Origin: Candidatus Poribacteria bacterium
GTDB lineage: Bacteria > Poribacteria > WGA-4E > WGA-3G
Reading direction: 5' to 3'
NCBI GenBank assembly: GCA_958295945.1
Contig: OY282386.1
Location: 2,245,864-2,309,863 of the forward strand
DNA: 64,000 bases
Position numbers and translations under genes: made by a program. Under the pieces are notes generated by a model. It made no database searches. It was not told the DNA's origin and saw only the letters and a list, made by a program, of their open reading frames with translations. Positions 19,006-27,465 of the stretch are shown here, piece after piece. The stretch's first letter is position 1. Each line of letters starts with the position of its first letter.

Positions 19006-20640
19006 TTAAAACTTTGAAATCTCAATCTCTTTTGCCGTGATAAACTCAAGCAATGCAGGAACTCCTTCCTGCGTTTTTTGAATTCCACGTTGAATTGCTG
19101 GAATAATTTGGTCAGGTGTTTCAACCCGTTCACCGTATCCACCGAATGCTTTTGCCATATCTGCATAATGTCCAGATATATCAGTGCTACGGTATTTCTC
19201 AGTGGATACTTGCATAATTGGTATCTCAATAGCCATAGAAAAATTGTTGAAAAGGACAGAGAGTATCGGAATTCTTTCACGGACTGCAGTCTCAAAGTCC
19301 ATTCCTGTGAATCCGATTGCTGCATCTCCCCACACATTCACACAGAGAGCATCCGGTTTTGCAAGTTTTGCACCCATTGCCAGTCCAAGACCATATCCAA
19401 GTTGAGTTGTTTTACCCCATCCGATATATGATAACGGTGCTTCACATTGCCAGAAAGGGGAGAGTTGATCACGAGGACTCCCCGCATCATGTGTAATTAT
19501 CGTATTCTTAACATCAACAGTATGTAACAGATCCCAAATTACACGATAAGGTGTCATTGGTACTTCGTCTGATGTGAGTTTTGGCATCCATTGTTGAAGC
19601 CATTCTGCTTTAATAGTACTAATTTCGTTTGTTACTTCTTCGGTTTTACTTTCGGATGCACCATTGGATCCGTCCCTAACTGCCTCAACCAATCCCTCTA
19701 AGATCAATCCTGCATCACCAACAAGAGCAGATTCTACTGGTACATCTTTATTGATGTCTGCTGGATCTAATGTCGCATGGATAACACGCTTTCCATCTGG
19801 AATTGTAACACCGAAATGTGTTCTACTAAAACTACAACCAATACCGAACAGCAGATCACTCTTTTGAAGAAAATCGTGAACAGGTTTTGGAATAGAACGA
19901 CCACCAGAACCGAGTGCTAACGGATGATTTTCAGGAAATGCACTCTTACCACCCAAACTGGTTGTCACAGGTGCAGCGAGAAGTTCAGCGAGTTCTCTTA
20001 ATTTGTCCCATGCTTGTGCATAGTGGACACCTTGTCCGGCATAGATTACTGGACACTCAGCATTCAACAACGCTTCTGCAACAGAATCAATTTCTGCACT
20101 GCTTGGACCGTATCGTACTATTGGAACAGGTGTCGGATCAAAAGGTTCGGGTATCTCCTGCATCATGAGATCAGCCGGTATTTCTACAAGTGCTGGTCTC
20201 GGTCTACCGTTTCGCACTTGCGTGAATGCGCGCCGCATCACTTCTGGCAATGCTTCTGGAATCGTAAGTTGTTCACATGACTTTGTCACATGTTTATAGT
20301 TCAAGGCAGAACTGAAGTTAGGTTGAATCTGTGATAATGTCCTTGCATATCCCATCGGTAGAACAACTATCGGCGCGGAATCTCCATAGGCTTGTGCTAC
20401 ACCACCGAACGCATTTTCTGAACCAGGACCACTCTGCATACAGAATACACCTATCTTTTGTCCTGATGTCATGCGACTCAAAGCATCTGCCATATGTAAT
20501 CCTATGCGTTCCTGACGAACTATTATAGGACGAATATCAAGCTTGGCAGCTGCTTCAATAATATGGTTAACCGGATATGCGAATAGATATTCTACACCCT
20601 CAGTCTTTAGGACTTTGGCAATCGCATCAACAACTTTCAT
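19006..20640 (-). CDS. thiamine-diphosphate-dependent enzyme (acetolactate synthase/benzoylformate decarboxylase superfamily)
   Basis: A 544-residue three-domain ThDP enzyme. The N-terminal pyrimidine domain has the activating glutamate E44 in RQERIGLHMADA and QSGPGSENAFGG. A central Rossmann-like domain (CPVIYAGQGVHYA) follows. The C-terminal domain carries the ThDP motif from WGDAAIGFTG to NN. Candidate reactions are acetolactate, sulfopyruvate, oxalyl-CoA or benzoylformate-type decarboxylation; the sequence alone does not decide. It lies between LamG genes and two PhyH genes, in one direction, which suggests a degradative operon. Confidence 0.88.
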   Translation of the reverse strand: MKVVDAIAKVLKTEGVEYLFAYPVNHIIEAAAKLDIRPIIVRQERIGLHMADALSRMTSGQKIGVFCMQSGPGSENAFGGVAQAYGDSAPIVVLPMGYARTLSQIQPNFSSALNYKHVTKSCEQLTIPEALPEVMRRAFTQVRNGRPRPALVEIPADLMMQEIPEPFDPTPVPIVRYGPSSAEIDSVAEALLNAECPVIYAGQGVHYAQAWDKLRELAELLAAPVTTSLGGKSAFPENHPLALGSGGRSIPKPVHDFLQKSDLLFGIGCSFSRTHFGVTIPDGKRVIHATLDPADINKDVPVESALVGDAGLILEGLVEAVRDGSNGASESKTEEVTNEISTIKAEWLQQWMPKLTSDEVPMTPYRVIWDLLHTVDVKNTIITHDAGSPRDQLSPFWQCEAPLSYIGWGKTTQLGYGLGLAMGAKLAKPDALCVNVWGDAAIGFTGMDFETAVRERIPILSVLFNNFSMAIEIPIMQVSTEKYRSTDISGHYADMAKAFGGYGERVETPDQIIPAIQRGIQKTQEGVPALLEFITAKEIEISKF

Positions 20641-20667
20641 ATATTTCTCCTAAAGTGTTTGCTTACC

Positions 20668-21474
20668 TTATGGGTTGGTTGGATTTCCTGCGTCCATAAC
20701 AAGGGGAAAATGGTCTCCTGATAGTTTTTCTCCATCATTGACAGGCACAAACCTTTTCATAACATGATTGCCGCTTTCATCGTATAATGTGTCACCTGTC
20801 ATATAGTGAACGGCAATAGCACGTCTCGGTTCACCACTGCTGTTGTCGTGGGAACCGTGCCATGTCAACGAATGATGGTAATGCACATATCCCTTGGGGA
20901 CCGGACAAAGCTCAACTTCCAATTCGTATTCTTCAAATTTGTCAGGCATAGAATGAATATCTTTGACAGCATGTAAAAACGGAATCTGGTTACCCCAATG
21001 ACATGAACCTGGAACCATACGCATACACCCATTGCTTTCATCAACATCATCCAACGCGACCCACGCAGTTACTTGGCTGGTCTTCGGTGTAAGAATTGGC
21101 CAGTAAGGAGAGTCCTGATGCCACATATTTACACCACCAATTTCTGCTGGTTTATATTGTATTTGGTCATGCCAGACGCGCACTTCTGTAGCATCGGTAA
21201 GCTGCCCAATTTCTTCAACGATAATGGGATTATGGATGAGTTTTTGATATGCTGGACTTGCTTCCCAAATATTGACTATTTGCCAGACAGGAGTTTCCTC
21301 CCTACCACCGAGGTTTGCAATATGAACAGGTTGAGGGATATCCTCTTTTTGGTAGTCATCAATCACACGCGCCAATTCTAAGCGCAATTCCTCAACCTCT
21401 TCATCATTTATGACATGACTGCCAAGGAGAAACCCCTTCTCAAGAAAAGAGTCAACTTGGGTTTGATTTAACAT
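20668..21474 (-). CDS. phytanoyl-CoA dioxygenase (PhyH) family protein
   Basis: A 268-residue canonical PhyH protein with iron ligands H119-x-D121 (WHQDSPYW) and H206 (LTWHGSHDN), and an arginine pair near 217-218 for 2-oxoglutarate. GGGAGACC lies 4-6 bases before ATG 21474. It is a close tandem paralogue of the next upstream gene, with the same length and nearly the same motif spacing. It sits 27 bases from the ThDP enzyme gene. Confidence 0.9.
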   Translation of the reverse strand: MLNQTQVDSFLEKGFLLGSHVINDEEVEELRLELARVIDDYQKEDIPQPVHIANLGGREETPVWQIVNIWEASPAYQKLIHNPIIVEEIGQLTDATEVRVWHDQIQYKPAEIGGVNMWHQDSPYWPILTPKTSQVTAWVALDDVDESNGCMRMVPGSCHWGNQIPFLHAVKDIHSMPDKFEEYELEVELCPVPKGYVHYHHSLTWHGSHDNSSGEPRRAIAVHYMTGDTLYDESGNHVMKRFVPVNDGEKLSGDHFPLVMDAGNPTNP

Positions 21475-21525
21475 GTTGGTCTCCCAAAACTGATAGTTTA
21501 TATACAAAATTATTGTTAACTGATA

Positions 21526-22338
21526 TTAATTTTTTTGTTCTGTCGGTACACCAGATTCCATCACAAGCGGAAAATGATCTCCTGCCAATACATCTCCATC
21601 ATTGACCGTAACAAAAGGTTTCATGAGATGATTTCCTTCTTCATGATATATGGTTTCATTTGTCATATAATGAACTGCTATAGCGCGTCTCGGTCCACCA
21701 CTCGTGTTATCATGCGACCCGTGCCAGGTCAGTGAATGATGGAAATGAACATGACCTTTTGGTACGGGGCAAAGTTCAACTGACAAATCGTTATCTTCAA
21801 ACTTGTCATGCATGTTATGAATGTCTCCGACAGAACCCAAAAACTTCATTTGCGGTCCCCATTTGTATGACCCTGGTACCATACGCATACATCCATTGCT
21901 TTCATCAATATCGTCTAATGCGACCCATGCTGTTACCTGGCTTGTTTTCGGCATGAGTATTCCCCACAGTGGTGAATCCTGATGCCACCCATTTTTACCT
22001 CCGATCTCTGGAGGTTTGTATTGTATCTGGTCGTGCCAAACACGTAGTTCTGTTGCAGAAGTAAGCTGCCCGATTTCCTCAACAATGGTGGGATTATAAA
22101 TCAGTCTGTGGTAGGCAGAACTTGCCTCCCACATATTAACGATTTGCATGACGGGATTTTTTACCTGTCTACCAAGGTTCGTAATACGTACGGGTTGTTT
22201 GACATCAGGTTCTTCATAGTCATCAATAACGCGCGCTAACTCTTCACGCAATTCTTCAACTTGTTCATCAGAGAGGACACGGTTCCCGAGAAGAAAGCCT
22301 TTTTCAAGAAAAGTATCCACCTGTGTTTGGGTAAGCAT
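21526..22338 (-). CDS. phytanoyl-CoA dioxygenase (PhyH) family protein
   Basis: A 270-residue tandem paralogue of the PhyH gene below it; the two share long blocks such as VWHDQIQYKP and NGCMRMVPGS. The iron ligands are H119, D121 (WHQDSPLW) and the distal histidine in LTWHGSHDN. It is the first gene of the minus-strand block and is preceded by a consensus promoter. The duplication suggests two related substrates or dosage. Confidence 0.9.
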   Translation of the reverse strand: MLTQTQVDTFLEKGFLLGNRVLSDEQVEELREELARVIDDYEEPDVKQPVRITNLGRQVKNPVMQIVNMWEASSAYHRLIYNPTIVEEIGQLTSATELRVWHDQIQYKPPEIGGKNGWHQDSPLWGILMPKTSQVTAWVALDDIDESNGCMRMVPGSYKWGPQMKFLGSVGDIHNMHDKFEDNDLSVELCPVPKGHVHFHHSLTWHGSHDNTSGGPRRAIAVHYMTNETIYHEEGNHLMKPFVTVNDGDVLAGDHFPLVMESGVPTEQKN

Positions 22339-22368
22339 ATATCTCTCCTAAAGGTATTATCTATTGGC

Positions 22369-22397
22369 ATTATAGCAATTAAGATTTTTTCTGTCAA
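22369..22397 (-). promoter_or_regulatory. consensus sigma70 promoter for the PhyH/ThDP operon
   Basis: Read on the minus strand: TTGACA (22392-22397), a 17-base spacer and TATAAT (22369-22374). Both boxes match the consensus exactly. It lies 31 bases upstream of the ATG at 22338. Confidence 0.75.
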
Positions 22398-22586
22398 ATT
22401 TGTAAATTCATTGCAGGATCATTTAGTCTTAATAAATTATCAACATTAGGAGTAACTGAAAGTTATACCCAAACCGGTAGGTGTGGTTTCCTAACCGCTC
22501 TGAAACCTGTGAGAAGAGCTATTATGAAAGGTGTCTGATACAAATCCAGCAGAATACGCGTTTGGTATTCTGCATTGGTAAGGAAA

Positions 22587-22866
22587 CCGCACCATAGGCG
22601 TCAATTTAAGGATATATTTACCTGTGAAGGATTTTGGATGTCCATTTTTATCATACACACCTTTCGCACGGCTGGTGCTCGGTTTCTTATGGTCGACATT
22701 TTCTATACACCTTTCGCACCGCTGGTGCTGATATATGATTTATAAAAGCCTCGGAGAGGCGACAGGTGTCCAGCACTTAATATCAAACACAGACATAAGC
22801 CCCAGCGGGGCGACAGGTGTATCATAAGCACAAACTTTACTCACTAAATTGACGCCCATAGTGCGG
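22587..22866. repeat. IR-bounded cluster of four short palindromic repeats
   Basis: The outer arms CCGCACCATAGGCGTCAATT (22587-22606) and its near complement (22847-22866) frame the cluster. Inside are two direct copies of a 24-base unit starting ACACCTTTCGCAC (22657 and 22707), then two inverted copies ending CGACAGGTGT (22748-22769 and 22799-22820). Copies within each pair are about 50 bases apart. The rest of the 607-base gap holds a related GGTAGGTGTGGTTTCCTAACC motif near 22475. No gene is seen. Confidence 0.7.
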
Positions 22867-22934
22867 TTCGGAAACCTTACCTACCGTAGAGAGAAAGTGT
22901 AGATATAATTTCATAGTTCACCATAAATAACCCT
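22866..22934 (-). repeat. dispersed palindromic repeat, copy 2 (partial)
   Basis: The minus-strand sequence from TTTATGGTGAA through TATATCTACACTTTCT to the GGTAGG..GGTTTCC core matches the left half of the copy at 17158-17284. It is followed directly by the ISAs1 element. Confidence 0.6.
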
Positions 22935-22954
22935 GGTACTTTAGTCAGAGGCAT

Positions 22955-24148
22955 TCAATTGTCGATGTTTGCTCCTAAAAGCATGAGTGCTTCTTTAGGT
23001 TTTGCTGCAAAATATCGGAATGCATAAGCGATTTCAGTGTTCCCAGAAGTGCGTAATAGACTAATAGTTGCATTTCGTAATGCGCACATCACCTGAGGTC
23101 CGTTGCCACACCGGACTTGAGACGCATCCTCATCAAAGAGCACATCCCGTGTGCTGTGCGACAGGTTCTCTATCGCCCAATATCCACGGCGGAGCATCAA
23201 AATCCGTTCTGCTGACCCACACTCAGGCGTTAGACTTGTGATGCCATATTGCGTCATGGTGCTCTTTTCACCGGTGCGGGTGTGTTCTCGTTCTGTCTTG
23301 TATTGGTAAACTTGTGCAAGCCCCGGCCAGTCCACATATCCTGTCCCTATTAGGAGTGTGCTTGTCGTCATCGTGCGCGTTTGGAGCCACCCATTGTCTT
23401 TTTCAACAGTGGTGCAAGTCCCTGTCCGTGCACCAAGTTCCTTATGTCCCTGCTCACCTGTTTTTGTGGGATGTGATGTCCGAGTGTCCGAGTGTTCACT
23501 TTCAAATACGGCGCGAATATCTTCTAATAGAGTGGGGTGGTTTTCTTTTACAGGCATGACATAATCCGCACCCGCATCACATAAGTCTTGACAGAACGAA
23601 CGTTGTGTCAGCAGCGCATCTGTTGTCACCACTTTTCCTGCGACATCAAACGCTTCAAGGATGCGTGAAGCAATAGGGATTTCATTCGTCTTATCAGACA
23701 CAGGTCGCTGTGTGAGTGTGATACCGAGTTGATGTGTCACAACAGATAACAGATGTGTGATTTGCGCATCTTGCGTGAGACTGCCACATAAGGTTTTGCC
23801 ATCTATCGCTACCGCATTCTTATCGTCTTCCTGCGTCGCTGCGAACACATCGGTTGCCCACTCACTGAGTGTCTTTTCTAAAGCAACAACGTCTAAATCG
23901 TTGAAACAATAATGGAGTGTTGAGGCACAAGGTGTCTTCGGATGCGTGAACCCGAGTGTTTTCGCAAATTCGGGAGGGTATGTCCGACCCCATTGTGCGA
24001 TAGCACTATAACTGCGGTATCCACACATCATGGCAATCACTGAAAGACTTAAAATAGCGGATAACGGATGTCGTTTTCCACGTGGGTTGCGTTTATCAGG
24101 CACTTCTGCTAATCTATTAAGTCCGTGGCGAGGATCTTCTTTCGTCAT
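22955..24148 (-). CDS. ISAs1-family DDE transposase
   Basis: A 397-residue transposase. The N-terminal zinc-binding/helical part reads RHPLSAILSLSVIAMMCGYRSY, and the DDE core includes AVAIDGKTLCGS, VTTDALLTQRSFCQ and a late segment GYWAIENLSHSTRDVLFDEDAS, all typical of ISAs1. The frame is intact, so the element may be active. ATG 24148 is preceded by GGAGGT with 4-5 bases spacing; an earlier ATG at 24226 lies within an AT-rich leader. Confidence 0.92.
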   Translation of the reverse strand: MTKEDPRHGLNRLAEVPDKRNPRGKRHPLSAILSLSVIAMMCGYRSYSAIAQWGRTYPPEFAKTLGFTHPKTPCASTLHYCFNDLDVVALEKTLSEWATDVFAATQEDDKNAVAIDGKTLCGSLTQDAQITHLLSVVTHQLGITLTQRPVSDKTNEIPIASRILEAFDVAGKVVTTDALLTQRSFCQDLCDAGADYVMPVKENHPTLLEDIRAVFESEHSDTRTSHPTKTGEQGHKELGARTGTCTTVEKDNGWLQTRTMTTSTLLIGTGYVDWPGLAQVYQYKTEREHTRTGEKSTMTQYGITSLTPECGSAERILMLRRGYWAIENLSHSTRDVLFDEDASQVRCGNGPQVMCALRNATISLLRTSGNTEIAYAFRYFAAKPKEALMLLGANIDN

Positions 24149-24210
24149 TTTTACCTCCAAAGAATAAAATCTATATAAACTTTGAGGTAAAGTATATTTT
24201 GAGGTAAAGT

Positions 24211-24250
24211 ATATAAGATATAGCATGAGAAGTCATGCTATATCTTATAT
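24211..24250. repeat. perfect 18-bp palindrome upstream of the ISAs1 transposase
   Basis: The arms ATATAAGATATAGCATGA and TCATGCTATATCTTATAT flank the loop GAAG. Directly beside it a 17-base unit TTTGAGGTAAAGTATAT is present twice in tandem (about 24180-24213). It could be a terminator that shields the transposase from outside transcription, or a transposase-binding site. Confidence 0.7.
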
Positions 24251-24427
24251 TATGAATATACACAACCAATATCAACAATTGAATGCCTCTGGCACAAACG
24301 GGACTTCATTATACTCTGAATATCGTAAATCTTTTGGTTTTTTGGTAAACGTAGTTACCTCCGTAAATCTTACGATCTGCCAATTCAGAGGAAAATCCAT
24401 TGGAGTCATTTTGCTCATGTATTCCTT

Positions 24428-25831
24428 TTACTGAATTTTAGCGAGTCGTTCTCCGATGGAACGCAGTACTTTTTTCATGTTGCGCGGTTCATTCAACGTG
24501 TCCGGCTTAGGTGTAGTGGTAGCGTACGAAGCGTGCGGCTCCAGTCTCTCCTCAAAACGGTTATAGAGTGTAACGGTGGTCCATTGAGCCGTTTCATAAT
24601 TTGGTGCTGGTAGTCCGAGGTTTTCCATTTCTTGGCGCATTTTCCTTGTGCCTTCACTTAAAGCCCGGACCAGAGGTTCACCGCGTTCATCTTTCATAAA
24701 GCGCATCCAATCAACAATCTTCTGATTTCGCAGCACAGAACTCAGCACTGTATCTGCAAGACTAAAGTGCCGTGGTACTTCCTGGGGGATGCCACCCGGA
24801 TTTTCCACCACTAAACCATTCCGATATGCAATGCAATGAATCGGTGCGTTGACTCCATAATCTCTATGAATAACAGCGTTCACGACTGCTTCATCAACAG
24901 CAAAGAGTGGATATTCGGGATCTTCAATGAATCCACCGTTAGAACTCCGTCTTATCATTGTGCGGAAGAGGGCAGAATCTCTGAAAAAGGTTCGCAATTT
25001 ACGAATAATGTTTGGAAGTGCGCCGTCGAAATCTCTATCAAAGGTTGTCGTGCCACGGTGCCCTGCCTCTTCAACGTCAACTTCAAAACGTAAAACTCTA
25101 ACATGCGCTGTTGGAAACTTCTTACGAGGATTTGAAGCAAAAAAGAGGTAACCTGCATTAGTGAAAGCACATTTTTCACCCTCTATTTGCATAATGGCAT
25201 CTATGTTTAAGAGAAATGCCTCTGTACTATATTCATATTGGGCCCCTCTTGTTTCAAGAAACGCATTTTTGAATTCCTCAACTACTCCGTTATCAAGTTC
25301 ATCGGGGTTGTAGGGACAGCAGTAGGACGTTTCAAAATCAACTACCTTTTTATCACGTTTAAGTTGTTCACGATCTTGTTCAGTTAATGCAAGGTTTTGT
25401 GCGCCAACCCTTTTCCATGCTTTTGGAAAATCTGCGAATGTTTCACAAATAGCATTCGGTGTCCACGGGGTATAAAGTAGATGCAATCGTTTTCCATCCG
25501 AATTAGGTAATTCCACGTCTTGCACCTGTGTTGCGTGGTTACGTAAATCCAATGTGCCTTGTAGGATGCTATTCATCGTTTGTTCATTAACATGCTGTGT
25601 GCCTTTGATGGTACCATCGTCATCGATACCAAGAACCAAGAGTCCCCCTTCTCTGTTGCGGTTCGCAAAGGCAGAGATGCACTGCTTAATCTTGTCCTTC
25701 AATGTGTTGATTTGATTGTTGGTATCTATCCGAATCTCTTTTCGTTCGAAATACTGCCCCTCAAAATCAGCAGACTGAAGGAAATCAAGATACTCTAAAG
25801 GATTATCAAAAACATCTTTTGGGTTTGGCAT
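24428..25831 (-). CDS. AlbA_2-domain ATP-binding protein (RecG-like/transcriptional regulator type)
   Basis: A 467-residue protein. The N-terminal AlbA_2 domain (about residues 12-130) has FEGQYFERKEI and ISAFANRNREGGLLVLGIDDDG. A later GHKL-like part (about 325-380) contains DEAVVNAVIHRDYG and YRNGLVVENPGGIP, typical of HATPase_c_4 proteins. The family includes Schlafen-like regulators and putative helicases; some occur in defence islands. GAGGT lies 8 bases before ATG 25831. The gene is wedged between the ISAs1 element and the IS630/MITE array. Confidence 0.8.
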   Translation of the reverse strand: MPNPKDVFDNPLEYLDFLQSADFEGQYFERKEIRIDTNNQINTLKDKIKQCISAFANRNREGGLLVLGIDDDGTIKGTQHVNEQTMNSILQGTLDLRNHATQVQDVELPNSDGKRLHLLYTPWTPNAICETFADFPKAWKRVGAQNLALTEQDREQLKRDKKVVDFETSYCCPYNPDELDNGVVEEFKNAFLETRGAQYEYSTEAFLLNIDAIMQIEGEKCAFTNAGYLFFASNPRKKFPTAHVRVLRFEVDVEEAGHRGTTTFDRDFDGALPNIIRKLRTFFRDSALFRTMIRRSSNGGFIEDPEYPLFAVDEAVVNAVIHRDYGVNAPIHCIAYRNGLVVENPGGIPQEVPRHFSLADTVLSSVLRNQKIVDWMRFMKDERGEPLVRALSEGTRKMRQEMENLGLPAPNYETAQWTTVTLYNRFEERLEPHASYATTTPKPDTLNEPRNMKKVLRSIGERLAKIQ

Positions 25832-25947
25832 TTTCAGATACCTCTGTGACGTGTTATCGGAATTGTGGTAAAATAAGCACCGTACGATCTTAATTTTAGC
25901 ACAAACTGGACTGGGATTCAAGCGTTTTGGACAGGTGATCGGGACTA

Positions 25948-26083
25948 GTGGAGTGTCCACTCTTATTTTATAGGTAAATATCGCGATTCGGAGATCGCTC
26001 CTACCGACTGACCACTCATTGTAGGAGGGAACTCCGATTCCCGATTTATTTTGCGATCCACAATTTTAGTGTGGACAGTCTAC
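25948..26083. mobile_element. MITE 1 of an IS630-type element
   Basis: A 136-bp element flanked by TA on both sides. The right end is the same as the IS630 left end (GTAGACTGTCCACACTAAAA on the minus strand); the left end GTGGAGTGTCCAC is partly degraded. The interior holds the inverted motifs CGCGATTCGGAGATCGCTCC (25982) and GTAGGAGGGAACTCCGATTC (26021), which also occur near 60858. Confidence 0.75.
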
Positions 26084-26085
26084 TA

Positions 26086-26215
26086 GTGGAGCGTCTACAC
26101 TAAAATTGTCCGTCGCGATTTGGGGATCTCTCGGACAGAAACCTTGTGTCCGGTAGGAGGGAACTCCGATTCCCGATTTCTTTGGAGATTCATAATTTTA
26201 GTGTAGACGCTCCAC
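26086..26215. mobile_element. MITE 2 of an IS630-type element
   Basis: A 130-bp element with perfect inverted ends starting GTGGAGCGTCTACACTAAAA, flanked by TA at 26084-26085 and 26216-26217. The interior resembles MITE 1 (GTAGGAGGGAACTCCGATTC near 26154). It has no coding capacity and is likely mobilised by the adjacent transposase. Confidence 0.8.
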
Positions 26216-26231
26216 TAGTAGACTGTCCACA

Positions 26232-26903
26232 CTAAAATTGTGGGTATAAGCGTTTCAATCGGATGCGAGCATCATCCGTTGTCCATTGCCAGTCTACTTG
26301 CTTCGCTTCACCATTTCGTCTTTTTTCCCAAGCTTGTGTCTCTCGTCGTAGTGTTTCTATATCAGGGATGCGACGACCTAAACATTGTCGTGTTAGCACG
26401 CTAAGTTCTATCTCAGCAATATTCAACCAACTTCCATGTTTGGGCGTATACACGATTTCTAAACGAGCACATAAACGGCGTGCTTCCGCTGCTGGAAACG
26501 CTTTATACAAGGATGAAACTTTATGTGTATTCAGATTATCACAAACTAAAATCACTCGTTTTGCTTTCGGATACACCTCGTCTAATAGCACCTTTACCTC
26601 TTGTGCCCAATCCACCGCAGTCCGACGCTCACGCACAGACACGCCTCTCCACCCCGTTAGTGCTTCTGTGAATATGAAAAGTTGTGCTGTGCCATTGCGT
26701 CTATATTCATTATCTACACGCTTGACTTGACCCGGTTTGAGGGGGCACGGCTCGCGAATATCATCCCTCAACGTTACAGGTTGTTCATCCATATTCACAA
26801 CCGGCACATCTGTGTCTAAAGGTTTCTGATAGAGATCAAGCACTTCTTCCATTGCTGCGACAAACTCAGCATTTTCGGTGGGTGGGATTACCCATTGTTC
26901 CAC
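26232..26903 (-). CDS. IS630 transposase, catalytic part (orfB)
   Basis: 223 codons with the DDE core: VVNMDEQP (first aspartate), RVILVCDNLNTH (second aspartate) and GSWLNIAEIELSVLTRQ (glutamate), typical of IS630/Tc1-mariner enzymes. It lacks its own good ribosome site. The frame links to the upstream DNA-binding part by a -1 shift in the eight-base A run (26923-26930, minus strand), reading KKNELKPHLVEQW across the junction. The full protein would be about 385 residues. Confidence 0.88.
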   Translation of the reverse strand: MEQWVIPPTENAEFVAAMEEVLDLYQKPLDTDVPVVNMDEQPVTLRDDIREPCPLKPGQVKRVDNEYRRNGTAQLFIFTEALTGWRGVSVRERRTAVDWAQEVKVLLDEVYPKAKRVILVCDNLNTHKVSSLYKAFPAAEARRLCARLEIVYTPKHGSWLNIAEIELSVLTRQCLGRRIPDIETLRRETQAWEKRRNGEAKQVDWQWTTDDARIRLKRLYPQF

Positions 26904-26914
26904 CAGGTGTGGCT

Positions 26915-27391
26915 TTAGTTCGTTTTTTTTAGCGTCTGGCGCACTGTTTCAGAACAAATACTCTCAACGATTTCAAGCTTCACGAATTCCGAAGCAAGAA
27001 GACGAAGGGACCACCTGCTATAGCCTTCAGGCGGTTCGCTACAACTCAACGCAATCAGACGCGCTTCTGCTTCACCATCCAACTTTCGAGGACACGGAGG
27101 TGTTTTGCGGTGCACTCGATCCAACGCTCCCGATAAACCCTTTTCTACAAAACGATGCCGCACATTGTAAACCGTCTGCTCATGACACGAGTAAGCTTCA
27201 GCTATCTGCTTATCAGTCCAGCGAGGACCATTTACATCGGATTTCAATAAGATGTGTGCATGCCTGATCTTATACGCTTTATTTTCTCCTTTACTTATAT
27301 ACTTGTTTAGTTCTTCACGCTCAATATCAGTTAATTCAACTATATATTTCTTTTTCAAGAGACTATTCCTTAAAGAAGTATTTAGGGACAT
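26915..27391 (-). CDS. IS630 transposase, DNA-binding part (orfA)
   Basis: A helix-turn-helix region in two parts: RWTDKQIAEAYSCHEQTVYN and, after a linker, SRWSLRLLASEFVKLEIVESI, which binds the element ends. The frame stops six codons after the slippery A8 run. ATG 27391 is the first ATG; an upstream TTG at 27418 is also possible. Together with orfB it forms one transposase by frameshifting. Confidence 0.85.
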   Translation of the reverse strand: MSLNTSLRNSLLKKKYIVELTDIEREELNKYISKGENKAYKIRHAHILLKSDVNGPRWTDKQIAEAYSCHEQTVYNVRHRFVEKGLSGALDRVHRKTPPCPRKLDGEAEARLIALSCSEPPEGYSRWSLRLLASEFVKLEIVESICSETVRQTLKKTN

Positions 27392-27465
27392 TCTAAAAGA
27401 AATACGTCTGTTTGGCAAGTTTTATTGAAGAATATACCTATAATTTTAGTGTAGACACTCCACTA

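Larger units (their letters stand above)
22946..24291 (-). mobile_element. ISAs1-family insertion sequence, apparently complete
   Basis: A 1346-bp element bounded by a perfect 17-bp inverted repeat: CAGAGGCATTCAATTGT at 22946-22962 and its complement at 24275-24291, with further similarity inward. The length is normal for ISAs1. It holds one intact transposase gene whose stop codon lies in the left inverted repeat. I saw no clear target-site duplication in the immediate flanks. Confidence 0.85.
26218..27463 (-). mobile_element. IS630-family insertion sequence
   Basis: A 1246-bp element between TA dinucleotides (26216-26217 and 27464-27465). The ends are 22-bp inverted repeats differing at three positions (GTGGAGTGTCTACAC on one side, GTAGACTGTCCACAC on the other). 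It carries the transposase in two frames joined by an A8 run. TA target choice is the family rule. Confidence 0.88.

Noticed and set aside
22657-22820. Possible CRISPR array
   Set aside because: There are only four units, two of them inverted, and no cas genes. This fits a palindromic repeat cluster better.
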